From: Clostridia bacterium
Lineage (GTDB): Bacteria; Bacillota_A; Clostridia; Christensenellales; Aristaeellaceae
Direction of reading: 5' to 3'
Length of the DNA stretch: 45,472 nt
Assembly (NCBI GenBank): GCA_017518705.1
Contig: JAFWUC010000063.1
Location: forward strand, 1 to 45,472
The translations under genes and the position numbers were made by a program. Below, piece by piece: positions 7,373 to 16,059 of the stretch. Within the stretch, counting starts at the first letter, position 1, and each line of letters begins with the position of its first letter. The notes beneath the pieces are model-generated. The model was not told the DNA's origin, ran no database searches, and saw nothing but the letters and a program-made list of their open reading frames with translations.

Positions 7373-7429
7373 TTTTCATGGTTTTTCATGAGTTTGCGAT
7401 CCCGGCAGTTACCGGCGAAGGAGGCAGGA

Positions 7430-8374
7430 ATGACCGCTTCAGCGCCCGTCAGGGCATATAAAAACTCGCTGCCGAACCGGGCTATAAAAGCCATCAAACG
7501 CGACAGATGGCTTTTCCTCATCATGCTCCTGCCCACGGTGTACTACATAATGTTCTGCTACTATCCCATGTTCGGGATACTGGTGGCGTTCAAGAACTAC
7601 ATGCCCAAGGAAGGCACCTGGGGCAGCCCGTGGTACGGCCTTAGGTACATGCGGATGATATTCGACGACATGTACTTCTGGCGCGTGTTCGTAAACACCA
7701 TAACGCTCAACCTTACCAACCTGATAATCAGCTTTCCCGCGCCCGTGATCTTCGCCCTGCTCCTTAACGAAGTGGGGTCGATGGCGTACAAAAAAACGGT
7801 GCAGACCATCACGTATCTGCCCCATTTCCTGTCCGTGGTGGTCATAGTTGGCATGATAAACGACATGTTCAACTCCACCGGCATAGTCAACACCATACTC
7901 AAGGGCATAGGAGCCGAGCAACAGGCGTTTCTTACCGCCGCGGGCTGGTTCCGCCCGCTGTACATAGGATCCAACGTGTGGACCAATATCGGCTGGGACT
8001 CCATCATCTACCTGGCGGCGCTCTCCGGTGTGGACATGCAGCTGTACGAGGCCGCGAGGATAGACGGCGCGGGCCGCTGGAAGCAGACCCTGCACGTGAC
8101 GTTGCCCGGCATACTGCCCACCATAGTCATAATGCTGATCCTCGCCATGGGCCGCATAATGAACGTGTCCTTCCAGAAGATCTGGCTGATGATGAACGGC
8201 GGCAACCAGCAGGTGGCGGACGTGATCTCCACCTACGTGTACCAAAGGGGCATAGTGAAGGCGGACTTCAGTTACGCCACGGGCGTGAACCTGTTCCAGA
8301 GCCTGATCTCCCTTCTGTTCGTTACCGTGACCAACGCCATATCGCGCAGGGCCACGGAAACGTCCCTGTGGTAA
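7430..8374 (+). CDS. Sugar ABC transporter permease, LplB type
   Basis: A 314-residue CUT1-type inner-membrane permease for oligosaccharide uptake. About six membrane helices are visible, starting with WLFLIMLLPTVYYIMFCYYPMFGILVAF. The ATPase-contact EAA loop reads LYEAARIDGAGRWKQTLHVTLPGI (residues about 205-228). The sequence resembles LplB, one of the permeases common in Bacillota with a large N-terminal solute-binding partner. The start was placed at the ATG at 7430, preceded by GAAGGAGGCAGGA; an earlier ATG at 7388 has no ribosome site. It is followed after 13 bases by the second permease. No ATPase gene is present here; such systems usually share a genome-encoded MsmK/UgpC-like ATPase. 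Confidence 0.93.
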   Translation: MTASAPVRAYKNSLPNRAIKAIKRDRWLFLIMLLPTVYYIMFCYYPMFGILVAFKNYMPKEGTWGSPWYGLRYMRMIFDDMYFWRVFVNTITLNLTNLIISFPAPVIFALLLNEVGSMAYKKTVQTITYLPHFLSVVVIVGMINDMFNSTGIVNTILKGIGAEQQAFLTAAGWFRPLYIGSNVWTNIGWDSIIYLAALSGVDMQLYEAARIDGAGRWKQTLHVTLPGILPTIVIMLILAMGRIMNVSFQKIWLMMNGGNQQVADVISTYVYQRGIVKADFSYATGVNLFQSLISLLFVTVTNAISRRATETSLW

Positions 8375-8387
8375 GGAGGGCGGGCGT

Positions 8388-9302
8388 ATGACGGTCAAGG
8401 CAAACGCGAAAAAGCGCCCCGCCATCCGCGAGGGCGGCGTCTCCCGGAGCCTGTTCGTGGGGTTTAACTACGCGCTGATGTTCCTCATGATGCTGATCAC
8501 CCTGTACCCGCTGTACCTGACGGTGATAGTGTCCATAAGCAACGGCATGAACGTGATGCGGGGCGAGGTGAGCCTGCTGCCGGTAAACATCACGCTGGAG
8601 ACCTACAAAAGCATATTCAAGGGCGACATAATGCTCTATATGCGCAACTCCGTGATCTACACGGTGCTAGGCACGGCGGTGAACATAATCATGAGCTGCC
8701 TGTGCGCCTATCCGCTCACCCGCAAAAGCTTCTGCGCCCGCAAGTTCTACACCGCCATGGTCACGGTGACGCTGTTCTTCTCCGGCGGCATGGTGCCCAT
8801 GTACCTGGCGGTCAGCAAGTTCGGGCTGATGGACAAGATCTGGGCGCTCATACTGCCCGGGGCGATCTCCACCTACAACATGATAATCATCCGCACGGCG
8901 TTTTCCTCCCTGCCGGATTCGCTCATAGAGTCCGCCCAGCTGGACGGCGCCAACGACGTAAAGATCCTGTTCAGCATAGTGATACCCCTTTCCAAGGCCA
9001 CACTGTCCACCATGGTGCTGTTCTACGCGGTGAGCCACTGGAATTCCTATTTCGACGCCATGATGTACATCCGCAACAAAAATATGTACCCCCTGCAGAT
9101 ACACTTAAGGAACCTGCTGGTGGCGGGCATCGCCAGCGAGGAACTGCAGTCCGCCGGCACGGGCACCTCCGCCTTCGTGGTGTCGGAGCGCACCATGCGC
9201 GCCGCCACCATAATCGTGAGCACGCTGCCCATACTTATAGTGTATCCATTCGTGCAGAGGTACTTCGTCACCGGAGTCATGATAGGTTCCGTAAAAGGCT
9301 GA
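8388..9302 (+). CDS. Sugar ABC transporter permease, LplC/YtcP type
   Basis: The 304-residue second permease, partner of the preceding LplB-like protein. Six membrane segments are visible (first near residues 25-50, FNYALMFLMMLITLYPLYLTVIV). The EAA loop is LIESAQLDGANDVKILFSIVIPLSK (about residues 182-206). The C-terminus YPFVQRYFVTGVMIGSVKG is a hallmark of the YtcP/LplC family. The start has AAGGAGGGCGGGCGT. The solute-binding protein comes 452 bases later, unusually far, across a patch of repeats. Confidence 0.93.
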   Translation: MTVKANAKKRPAIREGGVSRSLFVGFNYALMFLMMLITLYPLYLTVIVSISNGMNVMRGEVSLLPVNITLETYKSIFKGDIMLYMRNSVIYTVLGTAVNIIMSCLCAYPLTRKSFCARKFYTAMVTVTLFFSGGMVPMYLAVSKFGLMDKIWALILPGAISTYNMIIIRTAFSSLPDSLIESAQLDGANDVKILFSIVIPLSKATLSTMVLFYAVSHWNSYFDAMMYIRNKNMYPLQIHLRNLLVAGIASEELQSAGTGTSAFVVSERTMRAATIIVSTLPILIVYPFVQRYFVTGVMIGSVKG

Positions 9303-9387
9303 AGCCTTTGATCGAAATGAATTGAAAATCCATTTCAATCAACAGGGAACGTTTTTTCCTGCGGGGCTTTACAGCCTGTTGCGGAAG

Positions 9388-9487
9388 CGTCATTGCGAGC
9401 GACCGCAGGGAGCGCGGCAATCCGTACCCCTTTTCCGCCGAGGCGTCATTGCGAGTGTCACGACAGTGACACGTGGCAATCCGTAAA
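9388..9487. repeat. Two copies of GCGTCATTGCGAG...GGCAATCCGTA extragenic palindrome
   Basis: Copy 1 (9388-9426) and copy 2 (9443-9487) share the outer arms GCGTCATTGCGAG and GGCAATCCGTA around different centres. The centre of copy 2 is itself a stem, GTGTCA-cgac-AGTGACAC. ATTGC and GCAAT at the arms pair, so each copy can form a hairpin. Elements with an ATTGCGAG/GCAAT core are scattered in many bacterial genomes; I know of no assigned function. Confidence 0.7.
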
Positions 9488-9560
9488 CGCCCCGCGGGAA
9501 AAAGGCACGCTTTTTGCTGAAATTGCTTCGGCAATTTCCGAGCCCAAAAAGCGCAATGAG

Positions 9561-9605
9561 ATGATTTTTCTTCCCGCAGAGTAAACTCTGCTCCGTAAAA
9601 ATCAT
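9561..9605. repeat. Nested inverted repeat
   Basis: ATGATTTTT (9561-9569) pairs with AAAAATCAT (9597-9605), and inside them CAGAGT-aa-ACTCTG (9577-9590) forms a second perfect stem. This gives a long two-part hairpin with an internal loop, possibly a remnant of a miniature repeat element. Confidence 0.6.
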
Positions 9606-9754
9606 TCCCCCCAGAGGGGCCATGGTCAGGGCGGCAAAGCCGCCCCTGCGGATAAGAACAGAACGGGAGAAACAAAAAAACAAAGGCAAGAGAAGTATAC
9701 GAAGCATATTTTGCGGAGCGATGCTTCGCTGAATAAATATAGGAGGAGACCCAA

Positions 9755-11320
9755 ATGAGGAAAACGAAGCTGCTTTCCCTGTTGCTGGCGCTGATACTGG
9801 TATTGGCTGCCATGCCCGTCGCTTTTGCCGAGGACAGCTGGCTGACCGACGAGCTCACGACCATCACCGTGATGCGCGGCGAGAACGCCCTTCAGCCCAT
9901 CAAGACCGATACCATCAAGCTCAAGACCATCGAAGAGAAGCTGAACATCAAACTGGTGGTGGAAGCGCCGCCTTCCGCCAACTACAACGACATCAAGACC
10001 ACCCGCATCAACAACAACGACATGCCCGACATCATGCTGGTGTCCACCTCCGACGTGAGGAACTTCGCCCGCAAAGGCATGTTCGTGAACCTTTCCGATT
10101 ACGAAGACGAGATGCCCAACCTCTTCGCGAAGCTCAACGCCAACCCCAGCCTCAGGATGCTGACCGTGGACGGCGACTTCTATTCCGCGCCCTCCCTCCA
10201 GCGCATCAACAAGTTCGTGCGCCGCAGCGGCAACCTGTTCAACTTCCGCACCGACCTGCTGGAGAAGTACGGCCTGGAAGCTCCCGAGACCTTTGACGAC
10301 CTGTACGAAGCGATGCTCACCATCAAGCAGGGTGAGCCCGACATGGTAGGCCTGACCTGCCGCTCCGGCACCCGCAAGTTCATGGACAGGGTATCTTATC
10401 CTCTGGGCTCCGGCTCCTCCATGTACTTTGACGCCGACAAGGGCGGACAGTGGTACTACGGCCCCGCCCACGAAGAGTTCAAGCTGGTGCTCGAGTACCT
10501 GAACAAGCTGTACGCGGCCGACCTGCTGGACCATGACTACGCCACCAACTCCAAGGACCAGTGGGCGCAGAAGCTCTCCAACGGCACCGCCATGGGCACC
10601 ATCGACAACGACGGCGTGGTGCGCACCTACGTGGCTGCCTTAAAGGAGATCGATCCTTCATACAACCTCCAGGTGCTGCCCGTGCCCGCCAATTCCCTGG
10701 GCGAAAAGCGCATCGAGCTGGCCAGCGCTGACTGGACCGACCAGCACTGGGTCATCGCCACTTCCAGCGACAAGATCGACCTGTGCGTCAAGTTCCTTGA
10801 CTGGTGCTTCTCCGACGAAGGCGCCATCGTCAACGGCTACGGCAAGGAGGGCGAGACCTTCGACTTCGACGAGAACGGCGACGCCATCGTGAAGCCCGAG
10901 CTGCTCAAGGAGTACTCCGCCAATCCCACCAATGCCTCCTATGACATCCAGGTCGCCCTGGGCGTAGGTCTGAACGACGTGTCTCCCTACGTGGACACCG
11001 GCGTGCAGATGCAGATGGAGATCTACCTGATGGGCGACGCCGAAGCGCAGGCGGCTTACCTTGACATGGTCAGCAAGATCGGACCCATGGAAGGCAACCG
11101 CGAGCCCGTGCTTGCTCCGCCGCTGAACGAGGAGCAGACCGAAAGGTACGCCGAGCTGCTGCTCAAGGTTGAGAACCTGGTGTGGCAGGAAGTCGACAAG
11201 TACATCAAGGGCGAAGAACCCGTGGACAACTGGGACAATGTGATCGCCTCCATCAAGCCCGAAGCGGACGAAATGGAAGAGATCTACAACTCCGCCTGGA
11301 ACGCCATGATGGGCGAATAG
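9755..11320 (+). CDS. Extracellular sugar-binding protein of ABC importer
   Basis: A 521-residue solute-binding protein, the large LplA-type partner of LplB/LplC permeases. The signal peptide MRKTKLLSLLLALILVLAAMPVAFAED ends in a type I cleavage site (AFA-ED) and has no lipobox cysteine, although such proteins are lipoproteins in most monoderm bacteria. The mature protein shows ITVMRGENALQPIKTDTIKLKTIEEKLNIKL, NNNDMPDIMLV and a GKEGETFDFDENGD segment typical of the family. It is acidic and full length. A strong ribosome site (ATAGGAGGAGACCC) is preceded by an 8-bp hairpin. The ligand is inferred from neighbours to be a rhamnose/uronate-containing oligosaccharide. Confidence 0.92.
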   Translation: MRKTKLLSLLLALILVLAAMPVAFAEDSWLTDELTTITVMRGENALQPIKTDTIKLKTIEEKLNIKLVVEAPPSANYNDIKTTRINNNDMPDIMLVSTSDVRNFARKGMFVNLSDYEDEMPNLFAKLNANPSLRMLTVDGDFYSAPSLQRINKFVRRSGNLFNFRTDLLEKYGLEAPETFDDLYEAMLTIKQGEPDMVGLTCRSGTRKFMDRVSYPLGSGSSMYFDADKGGQWYYGPAHEEFKLVLEYLNKLYAADLLDHDYATNSKDQWAQKLSNGTAMGTIDNDGVVRTYVAALKEIDPSYNLQVLPVPANSLGEKRIELASADWTDQHWVIATSSDKIDLCVKFLDWCFSDEGAIVNGYGKEGETFDFDENGDAIVKPELLKEYSANPTNASYDIQVALGVGLNDVSPYVDTGVQMQMEIYLMGDAEAQAAYLDMVSKIGPMEGNREPVLAPPLNEEQTERYAELLLKVENLVWQEVDKYIKGEEPVDNWDNVIASIKPEADEMEEIYNSAWNAMMGE

Positions 11321-11333
11321 ACCAACACAGCGG

Positions 11334-11364
11334 GGGCAGCTTCGTTAAGGAGGCTGCCCTCCTT
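11334..11364 (+). terminator. Attenuator-like hairpin after the binding-protein gene
   Basis: GGGCAGC (11334-11340) pairs with GCTGCCC (11353-11359), followed by tccttttc. It lies between the binding-protein gene and the glycosidase gene. Partial termination here would let the binding protein be made in excess over the enzyme. Confidence 0.6.
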
Positions 11365-11385
11365 TTCTGCCGCAAGGAGAGGATT

Positions 11386-13890
11386 ATGAAGACCAACGCG
11401 CATTTGCTGCCGTTTCTGTGGCTGCACGGGGAAGACGACGCGACGCTTATAAAGGGAGTGGAGCAGATAAAGGCTTCCGGCTGCGATATGTTCTGCGCCG
11501 AGTCCCGCACCCATCCGGATTTTCTGGGCGAGGGCTGGTGGCACGAGATGGGTGTGCTGCTGGACGTTTCCCGCTGCCTGGGAATGAAGTTCTACCTGCT
11601 GGACGACACCCACTTCCCGTCGGGCTTTGCCAACGGCGCGGGGGCGGACACGCCCTTCCAGCGCATGCTCATGAGCGAAAAGCACATAGACATGGCGGGT
11701 CCGCTGAAAGGCGGACGGCTGGTGATATGGCCCGACGGCTTTAGGCAGCTGCCCGTCGCGGTGGTGGCGGGGCGCAAGCTGGACAGGAACGACCGGGTGG
11801 AGAGCTTTGTGGACCTGGGCGGGTTCGCGGTGGACGAGCTTGTCGACCTGACCGACCGGGTGGAGGACGGGCTGCTTTCCTGGGACGTGCCTGAGGGAGT
11901 GTGGCGTGTGTTCATACTGTCCGCTGAGTACGTGAGCGAAAGGAACCCGCCCCAGAAGTTTTTGAACCCCCTGCTGCCCGAGAGCGGTGAGCTTATGCTG
12001 TCCACCGTATACGAACCGCACTTCAGGTTTTTCGGGGACGAGTGCGGCAGGACCTTCCTGGGCTTCTTTTCCGACGAGCCCGCCCTTAGGGCGGGGCGCG
12101 GCTCCCACGCGGTGCTGGGGGAGTATCCCGGGCTGCCAGTGCCGTGGAGGACGGACCTGGCGGATATACTGTCCGGCAAGATGGGCGAAAACGCCCGCCG
12201 CCTGCTGCCCGGGCTGTGGTACGACATAGGGGAACAGACGCCCTTCATCCGCTACGCCTTCATGGACGAGGTGAGCGGTCTGTACGCCCGGAACTATTCT
12301 CAGCCGATAGGCAGATGGTGCCGCGAGCGGGGGCTCGAATACATAGGCCACGTGATAGAGCAGAACAACGCCCATTCCCGCCTGGGGCAGGGCGCGGGGC
12401 ACTTTTTCCGGGCAATAAGCGGGCAGACCATGGCGGGCATGGACTTCGTGCTGCACGAGATGCGGCCGGAATTCTACGGCGGCTACCACGCCTGGCATTC
12501 CCAGAGCTTCGAGGCGGAGGACGACTTTTTCCGCTTCATGCTGCCCCAGATGACCGCTTCCGCCGCCGCGCTGGACCCGGACAATGCGGGGCGCGCGCTG
12601 TGCGAGTGCTTCGGGGCGTACGGCTGGCAGGAGGACGTGGGGGAAATGCGCTACATCGCCAACCTGCTTTTGTCCCGGGGCATAAACTATTTTACTCCCC
12701 ACGCTTTCAGCCTTAAGCCCGCGCCGGACCCGGATTCGCCGCCCCATTTCGCCGTGTATCCGCCCTATGACCCGTATATCCGCCGCCTGTTCGCCATGAT
12801 GGAGCGCACGGCGAAGCTGATCGACGGGGGCAGGCACGTTTCGCCGATAGGCGTACTGTATTACGCGGAGGCGGAGTGGGCGTGCGGCAGCGGGGTCATG
12901 AAGACCCAGAAGCTCGTAAGGGAGCTTAACGAGCGCCAGCTCGCCTGCGAGGTGGTGCCGATCGAGCTGCTGAAAGCGGGGCGCTACAGCGCGCTTCTGA
13001 TCCCCGCGGCGGAGCGCTGGCCCAAATATATGTTCGATAAACTGGACGAGCTTGAACGGAGCGGCTGCAGGATCGCGTTCGTCTCCAGCGCGCCTTCGGC
13101 TTACGCCGACTGTGAGGGCGCGCCCGAAGCGAAATACGAATGCGTGGACCTGAAAGATGTAGCGGAGTGGTGTCTTAAATACGCACGGAGGTCCGTGACG
13201 CCGGAGGGCTGTTTCCCCATGGTGCACGTTTACCCCTACGACGGCGAAAACGGCAGGCTGTACCTGATATTCAACGAGGACAGCCGGCGCGGGACCCGCT
13301 TTAAGGCGGCGTTCGAAGGGCTGACCTGCCCGGTGCTGTACGACCCGGAGGAGGACAGATGCGTGCTCCCGAAGGGCGAAACAAAGGAAAACGGATATGA
13401 ACTCACGGTAGACCTGGAGCCGGGGCAGCTGCGGGTGCTGGCAGATCCGCTGCTTTCTTGGTCTAAGGCGGTCCCGATAAAAGAATACCGTGTGGGCGCT
13501 GAGCTGTCGCCCCTGTGGCACGTGAGCTTCCCGGACGCGCCCGACATGGACAGCTACGAAACGGACGCGCCGGAAGACCTGTCCAAACGGTATCCCCGCT
13601 TTGCGGGCACGGCGCGCTACGAGGCTCGGATATGCCTTGACCGCCCCGCGCAGGGCTTTGAGATACCGGAACTGTACGGCGCCGCGACGCTGTACGTTGA
13701 CGGCGAAAAAATAAGCGAGAGGGTGTCGAGACCCTATCGCTTTAAAGCCGGCGTTTCCGCTGGGAACCACACGCTGCTCCTGGAAACGGTGAACTGCCCC
13801 GGCTTCCGCTGGCGGGATCCCCTGTCCGCGTACGGCTGGTTGCCGCCCGCGGGGCTTACGGGAAAGGTGTGCCTGCTGGAAGAACTATAG
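11386..13890 (+). CDS. GH106-like glycoside hydrolase (putative alpha-L-rhamnosidase)
   Basis: A large cytoplasmic protein of 834 residues without signal peptide. It shares with GH106-type enzymes a TIM-barrel N-terminal half (an FFSDEP motif at residues 227-232, likely with an acidic catalytic residue; then LEYIGHVIEQNNAHSRLG near residues 320-335), a middle domain (SPIGVLYYAEAEW, ALLIPAAERWP) and a C-terminal beta-sandwich (ATLYVDGEKI, GNHTLLLET) with a jelly-roll appearance. The N-terminus lacks the usual FxNPP opening, so it is a divergent relative and substrate specificity is uncertain. The ATG at 11386 has CAAGGAGAGG upstream. It follows the binding-protein gene and probably hydrolyses the imported oligosaccharide. 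It overlaps the convergent MBL gene by 6 bases. Confidence 0.7.
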   Translation: MKTNAHLLPFLWLHGEDDATLIKGVEQIKASGCDMFCAESRTHPDFLGEGWWHEMGVLLDVSRCLGMKFYLLDDTHFPSGFANGAGADTPFQRMLMSEKHIDMAGPLKGGRLVIWPDGFRQLPVAVVAGRKLDRNDRVESFVDLGGFAVDELVDLTDRVEDGLLSWDVPEGVWRVFILSAEYVSERNPPQKFLNPLLPESGELMLSTVYEPHFRFFGDECGRTFLGFFSDEPALRAGRGSHAVLGEYPGLPVPWRTDLADILSGKMGENARRLLPGLWYDIGEQTPFIRYAFMDEVSGLYARNYSQPIGRWCRERGLEYIGHVIEQNNAHSRLGQGAGHFFRAISGQTMAGMDFVLHEMRPEFYGGYHAWHSQSFEAEDDFFRFMLPQMTASAAALDPDNAGRALCECFGAYGWQEDVGEMRYIANLLLSRGINYFTPHAFSLKPAPDPDSPPHFAVYPPYDPYIRRLFAMMERTAKLIDGGRHVSPIGVLYYAEAEWACGSGVMKTQKLVRELNERQLACEVVPIELLKAGRYSALLIPAAERWPKYMFDKLDELERSGCRIAFVSSAPSAYADCEGAPEAKYECVDLKDVAEWCLKYARRSVTPEGCFPMVHVYPYDGENGRLYLIFNEDSRRGTRFKAAFEGLTCPVLYDPEEDRCVLPKGETKENGYELTVDLEPGQLRVLADPLLSWSKAVPIKEYRVGAELSPLWHVSFPDAPDMDSYETDAPEDLSKRYPRFAGTARYEARICLDRPAQGFEIPELYGAATLYVDGEKISERVSRPYRFKAGVSAGNHTLLLETVNCPGFRWRDPLSAYGWLPPAGLTGKVCLLEEL

Positions 13891-14583
13891 TTTTCCGAAC
13901 AGCTCTTCCCCGATCACGAATTCCGAGCGCAGGCCGTTTTCCGAAAAGCGGCTGATCCAGACGTTCGCGCCCGCGCTGCGTGTTTTGGTGAGGCGGGCGG
14001 GATCAAAAGCGTCCAGGTGCTTAAGGTGCGCTTCCGGCTGTGTTTTGTCAAAAAGCGCGGGGGCGTGGGAAGTCAGATAAAAGTCGAAGGGAAAGTCAAG
14101 CGCGGTCTCAAGGGTGCTTCTCAGCACGTCCAGGGAGCACGCCTCATTTCCCAAAAACAACAGGCGCGGACTCAGGGCGTCGCCCGCGATAAGCAGGCGG
14201 CGCCTTTTAAGCAATATGCCGCAGGAGCCCAAAGTGTGCCCCGGAAGCGGGACGATGCGCGCCGCGTCGTCGCCAAGGTCGAACACGGTGCCGGGCACGA
14301 GCGCGTCAAACCTGCCCGCGTCCGGTCCCGCCAAATGCCGGTCCGCTTCGGAAATATAAGCGCTTTCGAAAAAGCGGTTGCCGCCCACATGGTCGGCGTG
14401 ACCGTGGGTGTTTATGACGATGTACGGCGAAAAAAACTTCTTTTCGGCATACGGCTTAAGATCCGTCTTTCCAATCCCCGTGTCCGCGAGCACGGAAAGC
14501 GACGCGCCCTGCACGAGGGTGCAGTACACACGATAGCTCTCTTCGGTGTGGATAACGCCGGGGCAGATATTTATCTCGTTCAT
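13885..14583 (-). CDS. MBL-fold metallohydrolase
   Basis: A metallo-beta-lactamase-fold protein of 232 residues, predicted cytoplasmic. The zinc motif THGHADHVGG (around residues 58-67), a downstream PLPGHTLGSCG histidine, AGDALSPRL aspartate and SHAPALF histidine complete the two-metal site. The short single-domain form fits generic hydrolases such as glyoxalase II-like or thioesterase-like proteins; substrate unknown. It lies 39 bases after gcvPB on the same strand with a hairpin between. No clear ribosome site precedes the ATG at 14583, unusual for this window, so expression may be low or the start may lie further in. Confidence 0.85.
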   Translation of the reverse strand: MNEINICPGVIHTEESYRVYCTLVQGASLSVLADTGIGKTDLKPYAEKKFFSPYIVINTHGHADHVGGNRFFESAYISEADRHLAGPDAGRFDALVPGTVFDLGDDAARIVPLPGHTLGSCGILLKRRRLLIAGDALSPRLLFLGNEACSLDVLRSTLETALDFPFDFYLTSHAPALFDKTQPEAHLKHLDAFDPARLTKTRSAGANVWISRFSENGLRSEFVIGEELFGKL

Positions 14584-14594
14584 GATAACAGCAA

Positions 14595-14613
14595 GGGGCT
14601 GCCGGGCAGCCCC
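14595..14613 (-). terminator. Hairpin between gcvPB and the MBL gene
   Basis: GGGGCTGC (14595-14602) and GCAGCCCC (14606-14613) form a perfect 8-bp stem. On the minus strand it is followed by ttgctgtt, a weak T-run, so it may end the gcv transcript only partly. Confidence 0.5.
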
Positions 14614-14622
14614 TTTATTTCG

Positions 14623-16059
14623 TCAGTCGAATTCGTACCTGAGCACGGGATTGCGCGCCGCGCCCACCTCGTCGGGCCTGCCTATCGGGCAGGTGTGGGG
14701 CGCATCGTGCAGTTTTTCGGGGTCGGTCCCAGCTTCCTCCAGTATACCTAAGAAGACCTGCGCCGCCGCGTCCAGCGTTTCGCGGCTCTCGGTCTCGGTG
14801 GGCTCTATCATGAGCGCCTCGTGCACTATCAGGGGGAAGTACATCGTCGGGGGATGCATGCCGAAGTCCAGCAGGCGCTTGGCCACGTCCATGGCGCTTA
14901 CGCCGGTCTCCTGTTTGAGCTTTTCCAGCGTGAGCACGAACTCGTGCATGCAGGGGGAGTCGTAGGCCACGTCGTAACTGCCCTTCAGCTTATGCATCAT
15001 GTAGTTGGCGTTCAGCACCGCCGTTTCGGACGCCGCAGGTATGCCCTCGCGCCCCAGCACGGTGATGTAGGTGAGCGCGCGCACCACCACCAGGAAGTTG
15101 CCGTAGAAGGAACGCACCTTGCCCAGGCTGTGTTCGGGGGAGACGAAGCGGAACGAGCCGTCTTCGTCCCGGACCACGCGGGGCTCGGGCAGGAACTCCT
15201 CCAGGAACTTTTTACAGCCCACCGGCCCGCTGCCAGGACCGCCGCCGCCGTGGGGGGTGGAGAAGGTCTTGTGCAGGTTCAGGTGCACGCAGTCGAAGCC
15301 CATGTCGCCCGGGCGCACGTGACCCATCACGGCGTTCAGGTTCGCGCCGTCGTAATAGCACAGGCCGCCCGCTTCGTGCACTATGCGGGTGATCTCAAGT
15401 ATGTTCGGGTCGAACAGCCCCAGGGTGTTGGGGTTGGTGAGCATGAGCCCCGCCGTGTCGCCGCCGACGGCGGCTTTAAGCGCGTCCAGGTCCACGCCGC
15501 CGCCCGCGTTAGAGGGCACGGACACCACCGTAAAGCCCGCCATGGAGGCGGAAGCGGGGTTGGTGCCGTGGGCGGAGTCGGGCACGATTATTTTGGTGCG
15601 GGCAAGGTCGTTCCTGGAAAGATGGTACGCCCTTATAAGCATCAGCCCGGTGTATTCGCCGTGGGCGCCCGCCGCGGGCTGGAAGCTCACGGAGTCCATG
15701 CCCGTGATCTCATTAAGCAGCTGCTCGGTACGGTACATCACTTCCAGGCAGCCCTGGGCGCTTTTTTCGTCCTGCAGGGGATGTATGCCGGTAAAGCCGG
15801 CCAGGGAAGCGGTTTCCTCGTTTATGTGGGGGTTGTACTTCATGGTGCAGGACCCCAGGGGATAGAAACCGTCGTTCACGCCGTGGGTCTGCTTTGCCAG
15901 CTCGGTGTAGTGGCGCTCCAGGTCCACTTCGGAGATCTCGGGCAGCCGGGGCGGAGCCTGCCTTAACAGGCTTTCGTCAAACGCGCAGGCGGGCACGTCG
16001 GAAATGGGCAGCAGGTCCTGCCCGCGTCCCGGGCGGCTAAGTTCAAACAGCAGCTTCAT
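14623..16059 (-). CDS. gcvPB: Glycine dehydrogenase (decarboxylating) subunit 2
   Basis: The C-terminal half of the P protein, 478 residues, which with GcvPA forms the PLP-dependent glycine decarboxylase of the glycine cleavage system. The PLP-lysine motif is visible in [18 protein letters not shown] (residues about 265-282), as are SCTMKYNPH and [11 protein letters not shown]. Full length for the split form found in many Bacillota. The start is set at MKLLFEL at 16059, whose ATGA overlaps the gcvPA stop, showing translational coupling; a longer frame upstream overlaps gcvPA and is not real. Last gene of gcvTHPAPB. Confidence 0.96.
   Translation of the reverse strand: MKLLFELSRPGRGQDLLPISDVPACAFDESLLRQAPPRLPEISEVDLERHYTELAKQTHGVNDGFYPLGSCTMKYNPHINEETASLAGFTGIHPLQDEKSAQGCLEVMYRTEQLLNEITGMDSVSFQPAAGAHGEYTGLMLIRAYHLSRNDLARTKIIVPDSAHGTNPASASMAGFTVVSVPSNAGGGVDLDALKAAVGGDTAGLMLTNPNTLGLFDPNILEITRIVHEAGGLCYYDGANLNAVMGHVRPGDMGFDCVHLNLHKTFSTPHGGGGPGSGPVGCKKFLEEFLPEPRVVRDEDGSFRFVSPEHSLGKVRSFYGNFLVVVRALTYITVLGREGIPAASETAVLNANYMMHKLKGSYDVAYDSPCMHEFVLTLEKLKQETGVSAMDVAKRLLDFGMHPPTMYFPLIVHEALMIEPTETESRETLDAAAQVFLGILEEAGTDPEKLHDAPHTCPIGRPDEVGAARNPVLRYEFD

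Larger units (their letters stand above)
9303..9754. other. Intergenic patch rich in palindromes and extragenic repeats
   Basis: No gene is supported in these 452 bases, although short open frames exist on both strands. It contains two copies of an extragenic element (9388-9426 and 9443-9486) and a series of hairpins: GAAATTGC-ttcg-GCAATTTC (9519-9538); nested 9561-9605; GGGCGGC-aaa-GCCGCCC (9629-9645); and CGAAGCAT/ATGCTTCG (9700-9728) just before the ribosome site of the solute-binding protein gene. It separates two parts of what is probably one transport operon. Confidence 0.7.

Noticed and set aside
9277..9867. Open frames across the repeat-rich gap on both strands
   Set aside because: They run through palindromic extragenic repeats and into known genes, with no start signals.
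11284..13770. Very long minus-strand open frame opposite the GH106-like gene
   Set aside because: It is an antisense shadow produced by GC-rich third positions. Its translation is rich in Arg, His, Gln and Val with no domain, and it has no ribosome site.
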